Assembly: GCA_965206125.1 (NCBI GenBank)
Contig: CBDBIN010000042.1
Coordinates: forward strand, 62,001 to 126,000
Length of the DNA: 64,000 nt
Direction: 5' to 3'
Source: CAXWPM01 sp965206125
GTDB lineage: Bacteria; Acidobacteriota; Terriglobia; 20CM-2-55-15
A model generated the notes under the pieces. It saw only the letters and a list, made by a program, of their open reading frames with translations, did no database searches and was not told the origin of the DNA. The position numbers and the translations under genes are program-made. The stretch's first letter is position 1. The number at the start of each line of letters is the position of its first letter. Below are positions 7,904 through 15,503 of the stretch, piece by piece.

Positions 7904-8182
7904 ATGCAGGTGCGCTATTACGATGATCCCAGAAGCGGACAACCTCACATCTACGGGCACAACGTGGTCGAATACGAAGCTGAGGCAGTCCTGGGTCGTC
8001 CAATGGAAGACCGCCCCGGAGGGGGTGGAGTGAGAATCGCGATCGGGCAAACGGACGAAGGGCGTTATTTACGAGTCATTTACGTTCCAGATCCCCTTCC
8101 GAACTCGATCTTCGTGATCACTGCGTACGAACTCGGACCGAAGGCGAAGCGAGCTCTTCGCCGTAGACGCAAGAGGGCATAA
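7904..8182 (+). CDS. DUF4258/BrnT-like toxin
   Basis: A 92-residue basic protein with the blocks VVEYEAEAVLG, RIAIGQTDEGRYLRVIYVP and IFVITAYELGPKAKRAL. This matches the small RNase-type toxins of the BrnT/DUF4258 group, where strand-helix segments end in a K/R-rich tail. Its TAA stop shares one base with the ATG of the next gene, the usual coupling in toxin-antitoxin operons. It probably cleaves RNA when freed from its partner. The exact family is less certain than the toxin-antitoxin assignment. Confidence 0.75.
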   Translation: MQVRYYDDPRSGQPHIYGHNVVEYEAEAVLGRPMEDRPGGGGVRIAIGQTDEGRYLRVIYVPDPLPNSIFVITAYELGPKAKRALRRRRKRA

Positions 8183-8382
8183 TGAGTAAAAAACACTTTC
8201 CAGCCGGGTGGGATGAAAGCAGGGTCGAGCAGGTACTCGATCACTACGAAACGCAAAGCGACGAAGAAGCCGTGGCCGAAGACGAAGCTGCATCTGAGAG
8301 CACGACTCACACGGCGATCGAAGTGCCAGTTGATCTTGTTCCAGAAGTTCGGGAGCTGATCGCGAAACACAAGGTCAGCTGA
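8182..8382 (+). CDS. Antitoxin of DUF4258-type pair
   Basis: A 66-residue acidic protein (HFPAGWDESRVEQVLDHYE, EEAVAEDEAA, IEVPVDLVPEVRELIAKH). The GWDExRVxxVLxHYExQ start and the E/D-rich middle are typical of antitoxins found with this toxin type. It overlaps the toxin stop by one base. It is expected to bind the toxin and autoregulate the operon. Confidence 0.75.
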   Translation: MSKKHFPAGWDESRVEQVLDHYETQSDEEAVAEDEAASESTTHTAIEVPVDLVPEVRELIAKHKVS

Positions 8383-8415
8383 TCGAGGACATCGCATAAC
8401 ACGCCGCTGGATCGG

Positions 8416-8655
8416 TTGCGTGAAGACCGATATCAAAGAGACAAGAATGGTTTGGTGGCATACGCTCTTTTGCCAGTCTTCGAGGAACTGCCTGCTGGAT
8501 GGAACGCCATCCGTAAATTCCCGAGTTCCTTGGGAGAATTCAAGCGTTACCTGTCCGACTGGGCATCGGCTGCCGACCCGGATGTCGTGCCGTTCGTGAT
8601 CCGTTTGGCAAATATACCCGGCCATACCATTGGCTCAGATACAGACTCCCACTAA
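8416..8655 (+). CDS. Hypothetical protein, probably a fragment
   Basis: An open frame of 79 codons (TTG start; open back to a stop near 8381) with sensible composition: RDKNGLVAYALLPVFEELP, AIRKFPSSLGEFKRYLSDW. No ribosome site is evident and I do not recognise the family. It may be a relic trapped between the toxin-antitoxin pair and the small membrane peptides. Confidence 0.35.
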   Translation: MREDRYQRDKNGLVAYALLPVFEELPAGWNAIRKFPSSLGEFKRYLSDWASAADPDVVPFVIRLANIPGHTIGSDTDSH

Positions 8656-8699
8656 TAGCTGGTGTCCCTGTCTTGTCCGTAACCGGGGAAGAATGAGCC

Positions 8700-8789
8700 A
8701 TGCGGCGTTTATGTGGCGCGGCGGTTTCTATCGTGGTGGTGACCACTGTGGGCTGGATTCTGCTGTTCTCGCAGTGGCCCCAAGAGTGA
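8700..8789 (+). CDS. 29-residue membrane peptide
   Basis: ATG is preceded by GGGGAAG. The peptide is one transmembrane helix (AAVSIVVVTTVGWILLFSQW) with MRRLCG in front and PQE behind. A second single-helix peptide follows after nine bases. Too short to assign; it could be a small regulatory or toxin-like membrane peptide. Confidence 0.4.
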   Translation: MRRLCGAAVSIVVVTTVGWILLFSQWPQE

Positions 8790-8798
8790 GCGGTCGTG

Positions 8799-8870
8799 AT
8801 GTTGGTCTATGTCCTAGCAGCTTACTTGCTTGGACTCATGGCGTGGATAGGAAGAAGATATGGAACGTAA
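8799..8870 (+). CDS. 23-residue membrane peptide
   Basis: A short frame encoding one hydrophobic helix (LVYVLAAYLLGLMAWI) followed by the basic tail GRRYGT. It lies directly after the previous peptide in the same direction. GTG immediately before ATG may act as a start. The family is unknown. Confidence 0.35.
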   Translation: MLVYVLAAYLLGLMAWIGRRYGT

Positions 8871-8940
8871 ACGAAACGGATTGGTGCCGATCGAGGAAGC
8901 CTCGGCCGCACGGCCTGGGGCCAGTCAACGAGGGAGAGAA

Positions 8941-9357
8941 ATGACAAACAAGACGATCACCGGCCTCGCTATCGCTGTGATACTGGCAGCCTGCACTCTG
9001 CCCGCAAAGGCTCAACAGGCGGAACAGCCCGACAAGTATCTGATCTTGGCCACCAACCGCACCGGCACCATGGAGGACGAGCTCAACGAAGCTGGCGCGC
9101 GAGGCTACCGGGTGGCAGGAGCCCAGGGTGGCGAGACGGCCTTCGGCGGCAACGAAGCCGTCGTCATCATGACGCTGGACCCCAAAGGCCGGCGTTTCCG
9201 CTACATTCTCCTGGCGATCAGCCGCACTGGCACGATGCAAGAAGAGCTCAACGAGGTTCCACCGGAATACGAGCTGGTCGCCATGACCGTGTTTCGGTCG
9301 ACGTTTGGCGGCAGCGAGGCCGCCGCCATTCTTGAAGCCGAGATCACGGAAGAATGA
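8941..9357 (+). CDS. Exported protein with two repeated modules
   Basis: A 138-residue protein when read from the ATG at 8941, which has AGGGAGAG just before it. The signal peptide is MTNKTITGLAIAVILAACTL to PAKAQQ. The mature part has two copies of a ~50-residue module: YLILATNRTGTMEDELNE... FGGNEAVVIM and YILLAISRTGTMQEELNE... FGGSEAAAIL. I know similar two-module proteins only as hypotheticals. The frame is open upstream to ATG 8860, whose first residues (MERKRNGLVPIEEAS) resemble the start of plasmid RepA proteins. The upstream part is therefore probably a separate relic fused by chance. Confidence 0.65.
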   Translation: MTNKTITGLAIAVILAACTLPAKAQQAEQPDKYLILATNRTGTMEDELNEAGARGYRVAGAQGGETAFGGNEAVVIMTLDPKGRRFRYILLAISRTGTMQEELNEVPPEYELVAMTVFRSTFGGSEAAAILEAEITEE

Positions 9358-9366
9358 CGAAAAGCC

Positions 9367-9429
9367 ATGCAGCGTAAACAAGACGAGTTGGTTCCGATCG
9401 GTGAAGCCTCCGGAGTGTTCGATCCATGA
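9367..9429 (+). pseudogene. Plasmid RepA-like, N-terminal relic
   Basis: The frame MQRKQDELVPIGEASGVFDP then stop matches the start of plasmid replication initiators (M-x-RKQD-LVPIGE). A diverged second copy of the same start is at 8860. Only ~15 residues support the call. Confidence 0.35.
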
Positions 9430-9438
9430 AAAGATCCT

Positions 9439-9850
9439 TTGTCGAGATCTATGGGTTGGCCGTCTGTTTCGTTTCCCTCCGTTCGCGAAACCTTGTTCGG
9501 GGTTCTCTCCGACACCGCCTCGCTGGAACGGAATTACGTTCTGGCCGATGACGATCTGGATCTGATCTGCACGCGGAGAAGCGCTGAAAACCGGCTTGGA
9601 TTGGCGATTCATATCGCGCTTCTTCGTCACCCCGGCCAAGGTTGGCTGGACGGCGATGATTTGCCCGAACCTCTCATCCGCTGGCTGGCCGAACAGGTCG
9701 CCGTGCCTTCCTCGGCCCTGGCTGGTTACGGCACCCGGAACGCGACGCGTTCGTCCCACAGGCAGTTGGCCATCCGGCACCTTGGGCTGCGGCCCTTCGT
9801 GCCCGACGACAGGGGAACGGCGATTGATCTCGCCGCCGGGGACGTGCGCG
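9439..9850 (+). pseudogene. Tn3-family transposase, N-terminal relic
   Basis: The frame reads RETLFGVLSDTASLERNYVLADDDL, LICTRRSAENRLGLAIHIALLRHPGQGWL and IRWLAEQVAV, the DUF4158 N-terminal domain of Tn3-type transposases. After about residue 120 it degenerates and joins a different transposase at about 9850. The catalytic domain is absent. Confidence 0.8.
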
Positions 9851-10757
9851 CCGGAAGAACGATCAATGCTTTGTCGAACAGAAGAACGGCTCGATCGTCA
9901 GGCAGCTGGTCGGCTACGACCGGTACGAAGGTCCGCTCGCATACAGACAACTCGCCGAACTCTACCGGGTTATCCGGCTGTACGTGAATTTCTTCCAGCC
10001 GTCGATGAAGCTCATGATGAAGAGTCGCGACGGATCCAGAGTGAGGAAACGGTACGACATCGCGCAGACACCCTATCAGCGGCTGTCGAAGTCGGATGCA
10101 CTAAAAAAGGACGTTCGGGAGCGCTTGGACGCGCTCTACCGACAGTTGGATCCGGTCGAGCTTCTGCGACAGCTTGAGAAACTCCAGGATGCGTTCTGGA
10201 GGCATGCGAAGGAGCTGCAGCCCACCAGAGTACCGGCCGAGGTCCTGCGTGCCACGCCTCTCTCCGACAACTTCGCTCCGAGTGGCCAGGCACCGACAGA
10301 GGGCGACCTACTTCAGGCCGAACTCCAACTCCCCGTCTTGGAGCAACGAAAAAAGCGCCGGTATCGGCGAACCAACAAGCCACGCGTGCCGTATACCTGG
10401 CGCACTCGACCCGACCCGTTCGACGGTGTGTGGAAGGAAGTGCAATCATGGCTTAAATCTGAACCTGAGCGGACGGCAAAGTCGCTTTTTCTCCAACTTC
10501 AGCAACGAGACCCCGCCCGCTATTCCAACGGCCAGTTACGGACCATGCAGCGCCGCGTGCGTGAATGGAGGCGTCAAATTCTGGTGACTTTCAACGCGAA
10601 GTGGCTCGAACTCGATCGGTTCGGCCTGACTCAAGCATCGCCAAAAGCTGCCGGCGACAATGGCTGTGGAAAAGATGGTCGCTTCGCGACCGTGGAAAAC
10701 CCCTCGGGTTTCCCACTTTCCCACAGCCTCGACGACGGGAAAACCCGTTCCAGTTGA
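9850..10757 (+). pseudogene. Integrase-type transposase, C-terminal part
   Basis: About 300 residues in one open frame without a proper start. It begins RKNDQCFVEQKNGSIVRQLVGYDRYEG, the last part of an rve/DDE integrase domain including its glutamate, and continues VNFFQPSMKL, RVRKRYDIAQTPYQRL and a long charged C-terminal domain ending at TGA. The first two catalytic aspartates lie in the missing half. The junction with the Tn3 relic at ~9850 is abrupt. IS-end-like sequence (GGTAACATTTTTGATGAGGC) follows at 10770. Confidence 0.8.
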
Positions 10758-11058
10758 TCGATCGTTCGGTAACATTTTTGATGAGGCAACGCGGTCGGGA
10801 GTTTTGATTGTCGCTGATCAGACCAGATTCGTGCAGCAATACACGCTAAGGACCATCTTGAGCTGGGCGGGGTCGATCTTGATTTCGCCGTAATCGTAAT
10901 GAGGACGACGTTCTTCTACTCGATCGGGCGGACAGGGCGCAGCAGGTCGGGGTCGAACGGGAAGTCCGGCCCAGCCCAGCTCAAGATGGACCAGCGGGGG
11001 CATTTGAACAGGATGTTGCGGTTTTGGGCGCAATTGGAGTGCGCAACCGCCTTCTCCC
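10758..11058. other. Non-coding, IS-end debris
   Basis: This gap holds the IS-end-like sequence after the integrase relic. It also has an imperfect ~24-bp inverted repeat (10848-10871 with 10970-10993, around CCATCTTGAGCTGGG) and the left 33-bp inverted repeat at 10988. I see no convincing gene. Confidence 0.5.
10988..11020 (+). repeat. 33-bp inverted repeat, left copy
   Basis: GGACCAGCGGGGGCATTTGA and the next 13 bases form an exact reverse complement of 12467-12499. The pair encloses ~1.5 kb with palindromic element copy 3 and the serine recombinase at 11445. Confidence 0.9.
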
Positions 11059-11176
11059 CTAGGAGCCTGTCGGGAATTGGCTCCCTCGAAGCAAGAATCA
11101 ACAACTTACGAGCCATCCCTGGTCTGTAAGTTGTTGATTCTTGGTTGCAGGCTTCTTATTCCCGACAGGCTCCTAG
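11059..11176 (+). repeat. 118-bp palindromic element, copy 3
   Basis: Near-consensus copy (one change, GCAGGCTT for GCAGACTT, shared with copy 7), outside any gene I can support. Confidence 0.95.
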
Positions 11177-11444
11177 CTTAGCTATTCTCGAGAAAGTACC
11201 ATTCGGTAGGAGATGCCGGAACGTCGGGTTGGTTCACACTCGCACCCTGCTGCCATCGTGCGATGACAGGCGTGAGCCAACGCGTTCGTGGGAGTTAAGA
11301 AAACGAGGGTTTTCTAAACATGGGCCCCCCGCCCCCGCCTCAGCCGAATATCCACCCCGGTCAGGGTAGATAAACTCAGTCAACTTTTCAAAGTTAATAT
11401 ACAATCGGATGCAACGAGAATGTTAACCCGCTGAGGCTCTGGCG

Positions 11445-12011
11445 ATGCTCATCGGCTATGCCCGCGTATCCACCGACGATCAAAACTTGAATCTGCAGAA
11501 GGACGCCCTTACGCGGGCGGGCTGCGAGCGGATTCTTGAGGACCGGCAAAGTGGGGCGAAGGCGGATCGGGCGGGATTGAGAGACGCCCTCGATTATGCA
11601 CGAGATGGGGATACGCTGACTGTATGGCGACTGGATCGGCTCAGCCGATCTCTCAAGGATCTTATTGACTTGGTCTCGCAGCTAGAGGCCCGGGGTATTG
11701 GTCTAAAGAGTCTCCACGAGTCCATCGACACGACATCGAGTTCGGGCAAACTAATCTTTCACGTGTTCGGCGCACTGGCAGAGTTCGAACGCAATCTTAT
11801 CCGCGAACGCACGCAGGCTGGACTTGCCGCGGCACGCGCCCGGGGCCGCAGGGGTGGCCGCCCAAAATCCTTGGACGCTGCGAAACGCGCTATCGCCGTC
11901 AACCTGTACGACGAGAAAAAGCACTCGGTGAAGGAAATCTGTGAAGTTATGGGTGTATCCAAACCCACACTCTATAAATACATCCAAGCAGCGCGCACTG
12001 AAACGACTTGA
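11445..12011 (+). CDS. Serine recombinase (resolvase/invertase)
   Basis: A full-length 188-residue resolvase/invertase. MLIGYARVSTDDQNLNLQ places the catalytic serine at residue 9. The arginine-rich core is WRLDRLSRSLKDL; IDTTSSSGKL and GALAEFERNLIRERT follow. A C-terminal helix-turn-helix (SVKEICEVMGVSKPTLYKYI) binds the crossover site. It acts by cutting and rejoining two DNA strands through serine-DNA links. It stands alone, 270 bp after palindromic element copy 3, between two perfect 33-bp inverted repeats. It may be the recombinase of a small transposon or invertible segment bounded by them. Confidence 0.9.
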   Translation: MLIGYARVSTDDQNLNLQKDALTRAGCERILEDRQSGAKADRAGLRDALDYARDGDTLTVWRLDRLSRSLKDLIDLVSQLEARGIGLKSLHESIDTTSSSGKLIFHVFGALAEFERNLIRERTQAGLAAARARGRRGGRPKSLDAAKRAIAVNLYDEKKHSVKEICEVMGVSKPTLYKYIQAARTETT

Positions 12012-12281
12012 ACCTGGCGTTGTCCATGGCTCATCAACTCAAGGGCTGTCGTTCGAGGAAATCAGGTACGTCGGGTCGGCTCTCGATCTTAGGAGCTGCC
12101 TGTCATGGTGCAACGCGGCGATCCGACTCAAGGCGACCCAGAGCGGTCTCTAGAGGATCGACGATGCGGTTCGTGGAGGCATGAATCGCCTACCCACACT
12201 GCGAGCTCGGGGTGCCGCCGCATTTGAGCAAGCGTTTGCGCGCAGAATGTTGCGTCTACGAAAAACGGTAGAGCTGAATGT

Positions 12282-12432
12282 CCATCGCCTGAAGGCGATG
12301 GGTTCGGGCGACACAAACATGCTCGGCCGGCTGAAGCCGGCTTTCGCAGTCGCCCAGACCGCCGCCTTTCGGCGGTGGCCCTTCGGAGGTTCCGGTCCCT
12401 TCGGGACCTCCTGAAGGCTTCGCCTAAAGGCG
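12282..12432 (+). repeat. Cluster of five short hairpins
   Basis: The five stems are CCATCGCCTGAAGGCGATGG (12282-12301), GCCGGCTGAAGCCGGC (12326-12341), CCGCCTTTCGGCGG (12362-12375), GGTCCCTTCGGGACC (12394-12408) and CGCCTAAAGGCG (12421-12432). Loops are 2-4 bases (GAA, TT, TTC, AA). Such runs occur at REP-like clusters, structured RNAs or IS200/IS605 ends; none of these can be proven here. Confidence 0.8.
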
Positions 12433-12466
12433 AGGGGTTTCACCCATCCCCGAGGGGGACACTAAA

Positions 12467-12499
12467 CGCAACATCCTGTTCAAATGCCCCCGCTGGTCC
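12467..12499 (-). repeat. 33-bp inverted repeat, right copy
   Basis: Exact reverse complement of 10988-11020. Confidence 0.9.
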
Positions 12500-12524
12500 T
12501 ACAGGGCGTGCCGACCGGCCTTGG

Positions 12525-12719
12525 TCACTCCCCGGGCCGGGGCTTTGCTTGGCGGCCTTTCGTCCGGCGGCGGGAGTGGCGATAGCGGAGGCATTTCTGG
12601 CACGAGGGATCGGCCTCGTCGACTTGCTCGCGCGGGACGAAGAGCCCGCACAGCGTCCAGGCGGCCCCCTTGGGTGCGTCCTTGGTCGGGTCTTGGATGT
12701 GGGTTTTCGGTTTTGCCAT
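12525..12719 (-). CDS. Small Cys-containing protein (hypothetical)
   Basis: A 64-residue basic protein starting MAKPKTHIQDPTKDAPKGAAW and containing TLCGLFVPREQVDEADPSCQKCLRYRH. The C...CxxC...H arrangement suggests a small metal-binding site, as in short plasmid or phage proteins. GGGAGG lies 14 bases before this ATG; a longer version from 12782 is also open. It is followed downstream in the same direction by nothing recognisable, and preceded by another Cys-rich mini-gene at 12811-12984, so the two may form a small operon. Confidence 0.55.
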   Translation of the reverse strand: MAKPKTHIQDPTKDAPKGAAWTLCGLFVPREQVDEADPSCQKCLRYRHSRRRTKGRQAKPRPGE

Positions 12720-12810
12720 GGGGAAGTGGGTTCCTCCCGCGAGCGCCCGCGGCTGTCGAGAAAAAAGCGGCGGTCCCGACAACTCCAGCGCTCGGATGGT
12801 CTGTCAGGTT

Positions 12811-12984
12811 TCAGTCTTGCGTCAGTGCCGCTTGTTCGGAGTCGCCAGGGTCTTCTTGGGGCCGCTCGATCGGATGTCCACAGGCCGAGCAGTAAGCCAT
12901 CTCAATCGCGAGGTCGTGTTCGATGTTCCTGTGACAATTGGGTCAGGATGGTGCCTCTTCCTGCGGGGATCTTTTCGTAGTCAT
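12811..12984 (-). CDS. Zinc-ribbon mini-protein with in-frame TGA
   Basis: Read from ATG at 12984 (AAGGA seven bases upstream), the frame gives MTTKRSPQEEAPS, then TGA, then PNCHRNIEHDLAIEMAYC and SACGHPIERPQ to a stop after LTQD. If the TGA codes for an amino acid, the protein is 57 residues with a four-ligand pattern x-PNC ... CSAC. The TGA sits exactly where the first Cys of CPNC belongs. The options are selenocysteine, or a TGC/TGT to TGA nonsense mutation that killed the gene. In many zinc ribbons all four ligands are Cys, so nonsense decay is the more cautious reading. I see no strong hairpin right after the TGA. Confidence 0.45.
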
Positions 12985-13031
12985 CGATTTCCTTCCGTTT
13001 CCGATTCTAGCCGAAATCGCCGTCTCGTGGT

Positions 13032-13373
13032 TCAGACCGAGATGCGCTCGACGATGTTGCGGGTGACACGGCGTGCGCGGCGGTCATAGACCTGGGTGGT
13101 GGAGGGGGCGCTATGGCCGGCCAGGTATTGCACGTCCTCGACGGGGACGTTCTGGGAGAGCAGGTCGGTGACGACCATCACGCGGAACGAGTGCGGGCTG
13201 ATGATCTCGGGCAGGCCGACATCCCGGAGCCGGCGCTTGAGCATGAAACGGATCGTCTGGGCGGCGATGCCGCGATCCTGGAGGGCCCGGCGGCGGAACC
13301 AGGCGGCGCGAAACAGCGGGGAGTCCTTCGGATCGTCGGCACTATGGGCAAATCCGTGCGGACGCGAACACGC
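13032..13373 (-). pseudogene. Tyrosine recombinase, C-terminal catalytic half
   Basis: The frame runs from just after a stop near 13375 to TGA 13034. It contains FRAAWFRRRALQ, then SPHSFRVMVVTDLL (the HxxR box), then DVQYLAGHSAPSTTQVYDRR with the second histidine and the nucleophile tyrosine. The N-terminal DNA-binding domain and the first catalytic Arg are missing. It is a relic of a phage- or integron-like integrase. The two small Cys-rich genes downstream on the same strand may be its former cargo. Confidence 0.8.
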
Positions 13374-13590
13374 TTGTCCTTACGCGACCGGGTTTCCATG
13401 CCGATTCCAGGCGGACCGAAGGAGCGGTGGTTGATGGACTGCATGTCCGGTCAGCCCAGATCGGTGGGGAGGCATTCAATATGTTTGATAAGGTCCTTTA
13501 TCATTCATTATCAGCCCGCCCTGCCACTTTCCGGAAAATCATATAATGCCGGATCGCGCCTTCACCTCGAGTAGAATCGGAGGCCGCGCG

Positions 13591-14087
13591 ATGCCTTCTA
13601 AACCCAGCTGGTTTCACCGGCTTCCGGAAATTCTCGACGTCCTCACCCACATGGACGCGAGCCACCTCGACCGCCAGGGGGTCGAGAAACTCTTCGGCGT
13701 CGGCCCCCGCCGCGCCCGGCAATTGATGGCCGGATTGCCTGGCATCCGGGCCGGCAATGCCACGGCCATCTCCCGCGACGCGCTCATCGAGCGGATGCGA
13801 GAAACCGCCGTAAGCGGGATCTATCAAGGGAAGTGGCCCGCCGGGGCCGCGTCGTCTAAGAACTGGAGCGAACCCGGTGCGAGCTCGCCGCCCGCCGCGT
13901 CCAGATCCCCGTATCCCCCGATGTGCACCGCCGCCGCTTCGGCGACCTGCCCGAGGCCATTCGGCTCAGCGAGGGCGAGCTGCGCATCACGTTCTCGGGC
14001 GCGGAGGACCTGGCGGCGGGGGTGGTGGAATTGTCGCAGGCGATGGCCCATGACTGGAACGGCTTTATGCGTGCCGTTGAGGAATGA
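13591..14087 (+). pseudogene. Conserved hypothetical (GVGRRRAxxLM family), frameshifted
   Basis: It starts at ATG 13591 after CGGAGG, with a TATAAT box at 13542. The first part reads KPSWFHRLPEILDVL, VEKLFGVGPRRARQLMAGLPG and ISRDALIERM. A shift near 13835 moves the frame, and a TAA follows in the new frame. After that it continues ELERTRCELAARRVQIPVSP, GDLPEAIRLSEGELRITFSG and VVELSQAMAHDWNGFMRAVEE. I know this two-part layout (RRAxxLM box, then a C-terminal YELSQA-like box) from short hypothetical proteins in Acidobacteria and relatives. There are at least two lesions. A second, smaller relic of the family is at 24035-24175. Confidence 0.65.
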
Positions 14088-14130
14088 CCGGCCCCTTGAG
14101 GTGCGTCCAGTTTGTAGCGGCGAGGAGGGT

Positions 14131-14655
14131 TCAGTCACCACGCCTGGTCCACACCTCCCATCCCTTGCCAATCAGTCTGGGAATCCCCACCAGGAGCAGG
14201 TAAGGGAGCAGGCCATAGATCAGGACTCCCGGGGGGCCGAACAATCCCCCCACGAGGCTCGAGCCAATCGCCAAGGGGGTGGCCAGGATCGTCACGACCA
14301 CCAGCAGGGTGCGGAACCGGCCGGTCGTGCCGCGGAGCAGGCGTTCAATCACTATGCCAATGAGCCCGCCCGTGACGAAAAACAGACCCAGCCCGATCCA
14401 CATCAGAGGATTCACCCACTCTCGTAGGCTAGTGGTTCCCCCAAAGCGGTAGAGTGCCAAACCGGTTTGCAGGATCATCATCCCCACCCCGCACAGCGCA
14501 GCGAACCTCCAGGCGTGCGCTTTTACCATGGCGCATTGTAAACTGGAAACTGCAAGGGCGGCCGCCCGAACTGGCCGGTCTTTCTGGATTTCGCCGAACG
14601 CTATATCGGCGTGTGTTGAGAGAAAATCGTAAATCGACGTCAGGAGCTTCGACAA
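14131..14655 (-). CDS. Four-helix membrane protein (hypothetical)
   Basis: A hydrophobic protein with about four membrane helices: AALCGVGMMILQTGLALY, PLMWIGLGLFFVTGGLIGIV, TLLVVVTILATPLAIG and GVLIYGLLPYLLLVGIP. The basic end KGWEVWTRRGD closes it. The start is uncertain. The longest frame begins with TTG at 14655, which lies on the start of the divergent ArsC-like gene; the ATG at 14529 gives a 132-residue version that still holds all helices. Function unknown. Confidence 0.6.
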   Translation of the reverse strand: MSKLLTSIYDFLSTHADIAFGEIQKDRPVRAAALAVSSLQCAMVKAHAWRFAALCGVGMMILQTGLALYRFGGTTSLREWVNPLMWIGLGLFFVTGGLIGIVIERLLRGTTGRFRTLLVVVTILATPLAIGSSLVGGLFGPPGVLIYGLLPYLLLVGIPRLIGKGWEVWTRRGD

Positions 14656-14999
14656 TGGCGCGAGTCGACTGGAGCTATCACAGACCGGCTTGAAAGACCT
14701 GTGGAAAAACGCAGGAGTTTCTTGCGAATCACAAGGTTCAAGTCAAAGAAGAAGTCAACGCCCGAAAGGTTCCCGTTCCCGAAGCGGAGGTTCTCGAGTT
14801 GGTGCGGCAGGTCGACAAGATCTACGCCAGCGCGGGCAAGAGGGTCGTATTCTTCGATCTCAAGAAGGAAAATCCGGCACGGGCGGAACTGATCAAAGCC
14901 GTCTGCCGGAACGGCAAGCTGAGGGCGCCCGCGCTGCGGAAAGGAAAGACCCTGCTGGTCGGCTTCGATGAAGAGACCTACGGTCGCGTCTTCGCCTGA
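14655..14999 (+). CDS. ArsC-family (seleno)protein candidate
   Basis: The 114-residue frame starts at ATG 14655 with AGGAG eight bases upstream. It reads MARVDWSYHRPA, then TGA (14691-14693), then KTCGKTQEFLANHKVQ and VPVPEAEVLELVRQVDKIY, GKRVVFFDLKK, LRAPALRKGKTLLVGFDEETY to a TGA stop. This is the arsenate-reductase-like thioredoxin fold: a CxxC-type motif near the N-terminus, then the LRAP block and GFDEE tail. The TGA falls on the first position of the motif, giving UxxC. Proteins of this subfamily with Sec or Cys at that site are known to me as ArsC family (seleno)proteins. No other lesion is present. A six-base-pair stem with a G-initial loop follows the TGA. If the host lacks selenocysteine machinery, this is simply a pseudogene. 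Confidence 0.65.
14698..14715 (+). promoter_or_regulatory. Stem-loop after TGA, possible SECIS
   Basis: CCTGTG GAAAAA CGCAGG can form six base pairs (one G-U) with a loop that begins with G, as in bacterial SECIS elements. The loop G is only about 10 bases after the TGA, closer than the usual 16 or more, so support is weak. A second, 4-bp stem (CTTG/CAAG) lies about 30 bases after the TGA. Confidence 0.3.
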
Positions 15000-15021
15000 T
15001 CGGTCCGCCCGGTCCATCGTC

Positions 15022-15279
15022 ATGGAACAGGGGGTTCGGCGTGACAACCGCGTTTACGGGAGGGGGGCGGGCCGTCTGCACCTCTTCTACGAGACCACCC
15101 GCTCGCCAAGCTTGATCGAGTTTGTGGGCGTGGACGAGGCGCGACTGATCACCGACTTCTGCTTCATCGCCAACCACTACTACCCGGCGCCGTCGATGAT
15201 CCGGAAAATGCGGAACCGCTTCGTCGACCTGATCAAGTCATATCCCGGTAGCGCCCGCAGACAGAGCCGGTTAGGCTGA
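15022..15279 (+). CDS. Hypothetical protein, possibly a fragment
   Basis: An 85-residue frame with natural composition: GAGRLHLFYETTRSPSLIEFVG, DEARLITDFCFIANHYYPAP and MIRKMRNRFVDLIKSYPG. The frame is open further upstream but no good ribosome site is seen. I do not recognise the family. It follows the ArsC-like gene by 22 bases in the same direction. Confidence 0.4.
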   Translation: MEQGVRRDNRVYGRGAGRLHLFYETTRSPSLIEFVGVDEARLITDFCFIANHYYPAPSMIRKMRNRFVDLIKSYPGSARRQSRLG

Positions 15280-15503
15280 ACTGCCTGCGGTCCGGACCAT
15301 CATGGATCCATGAACCTCGGCATCGAAACCCAGCGCTGACCCCGTGCGCCGGCCAATTCTCGACTTCCTCGTGAAAACCAACACTGTCGGTGAACCACTG
15401 ACGCACCGAGGCTGCCCCATTTCTAGTTGAAGGTTGGCTGGCGGTTCATCCGCCCGACTCCGTAGAATCGGGTTGGACAAAACAAGGAAAGGAAGAACCG
15501 CCA

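Larger units (their letters stand above)
12012..12524. other. Non-coding region with hairpin cluster
   Basis: No gene is evident. The second half holds five short perfect hairpins (12282-12432) and the right 33-bp inverted repeat (12467-12499). Confidence 0.6.

Noticed and set aside
10916..11116. Recurrent short frames ending LRAIPGL or starting MARKLLILASREPIPDRLL
   Set aside because: They come from the palindromic element itself at each copy and are not genes.
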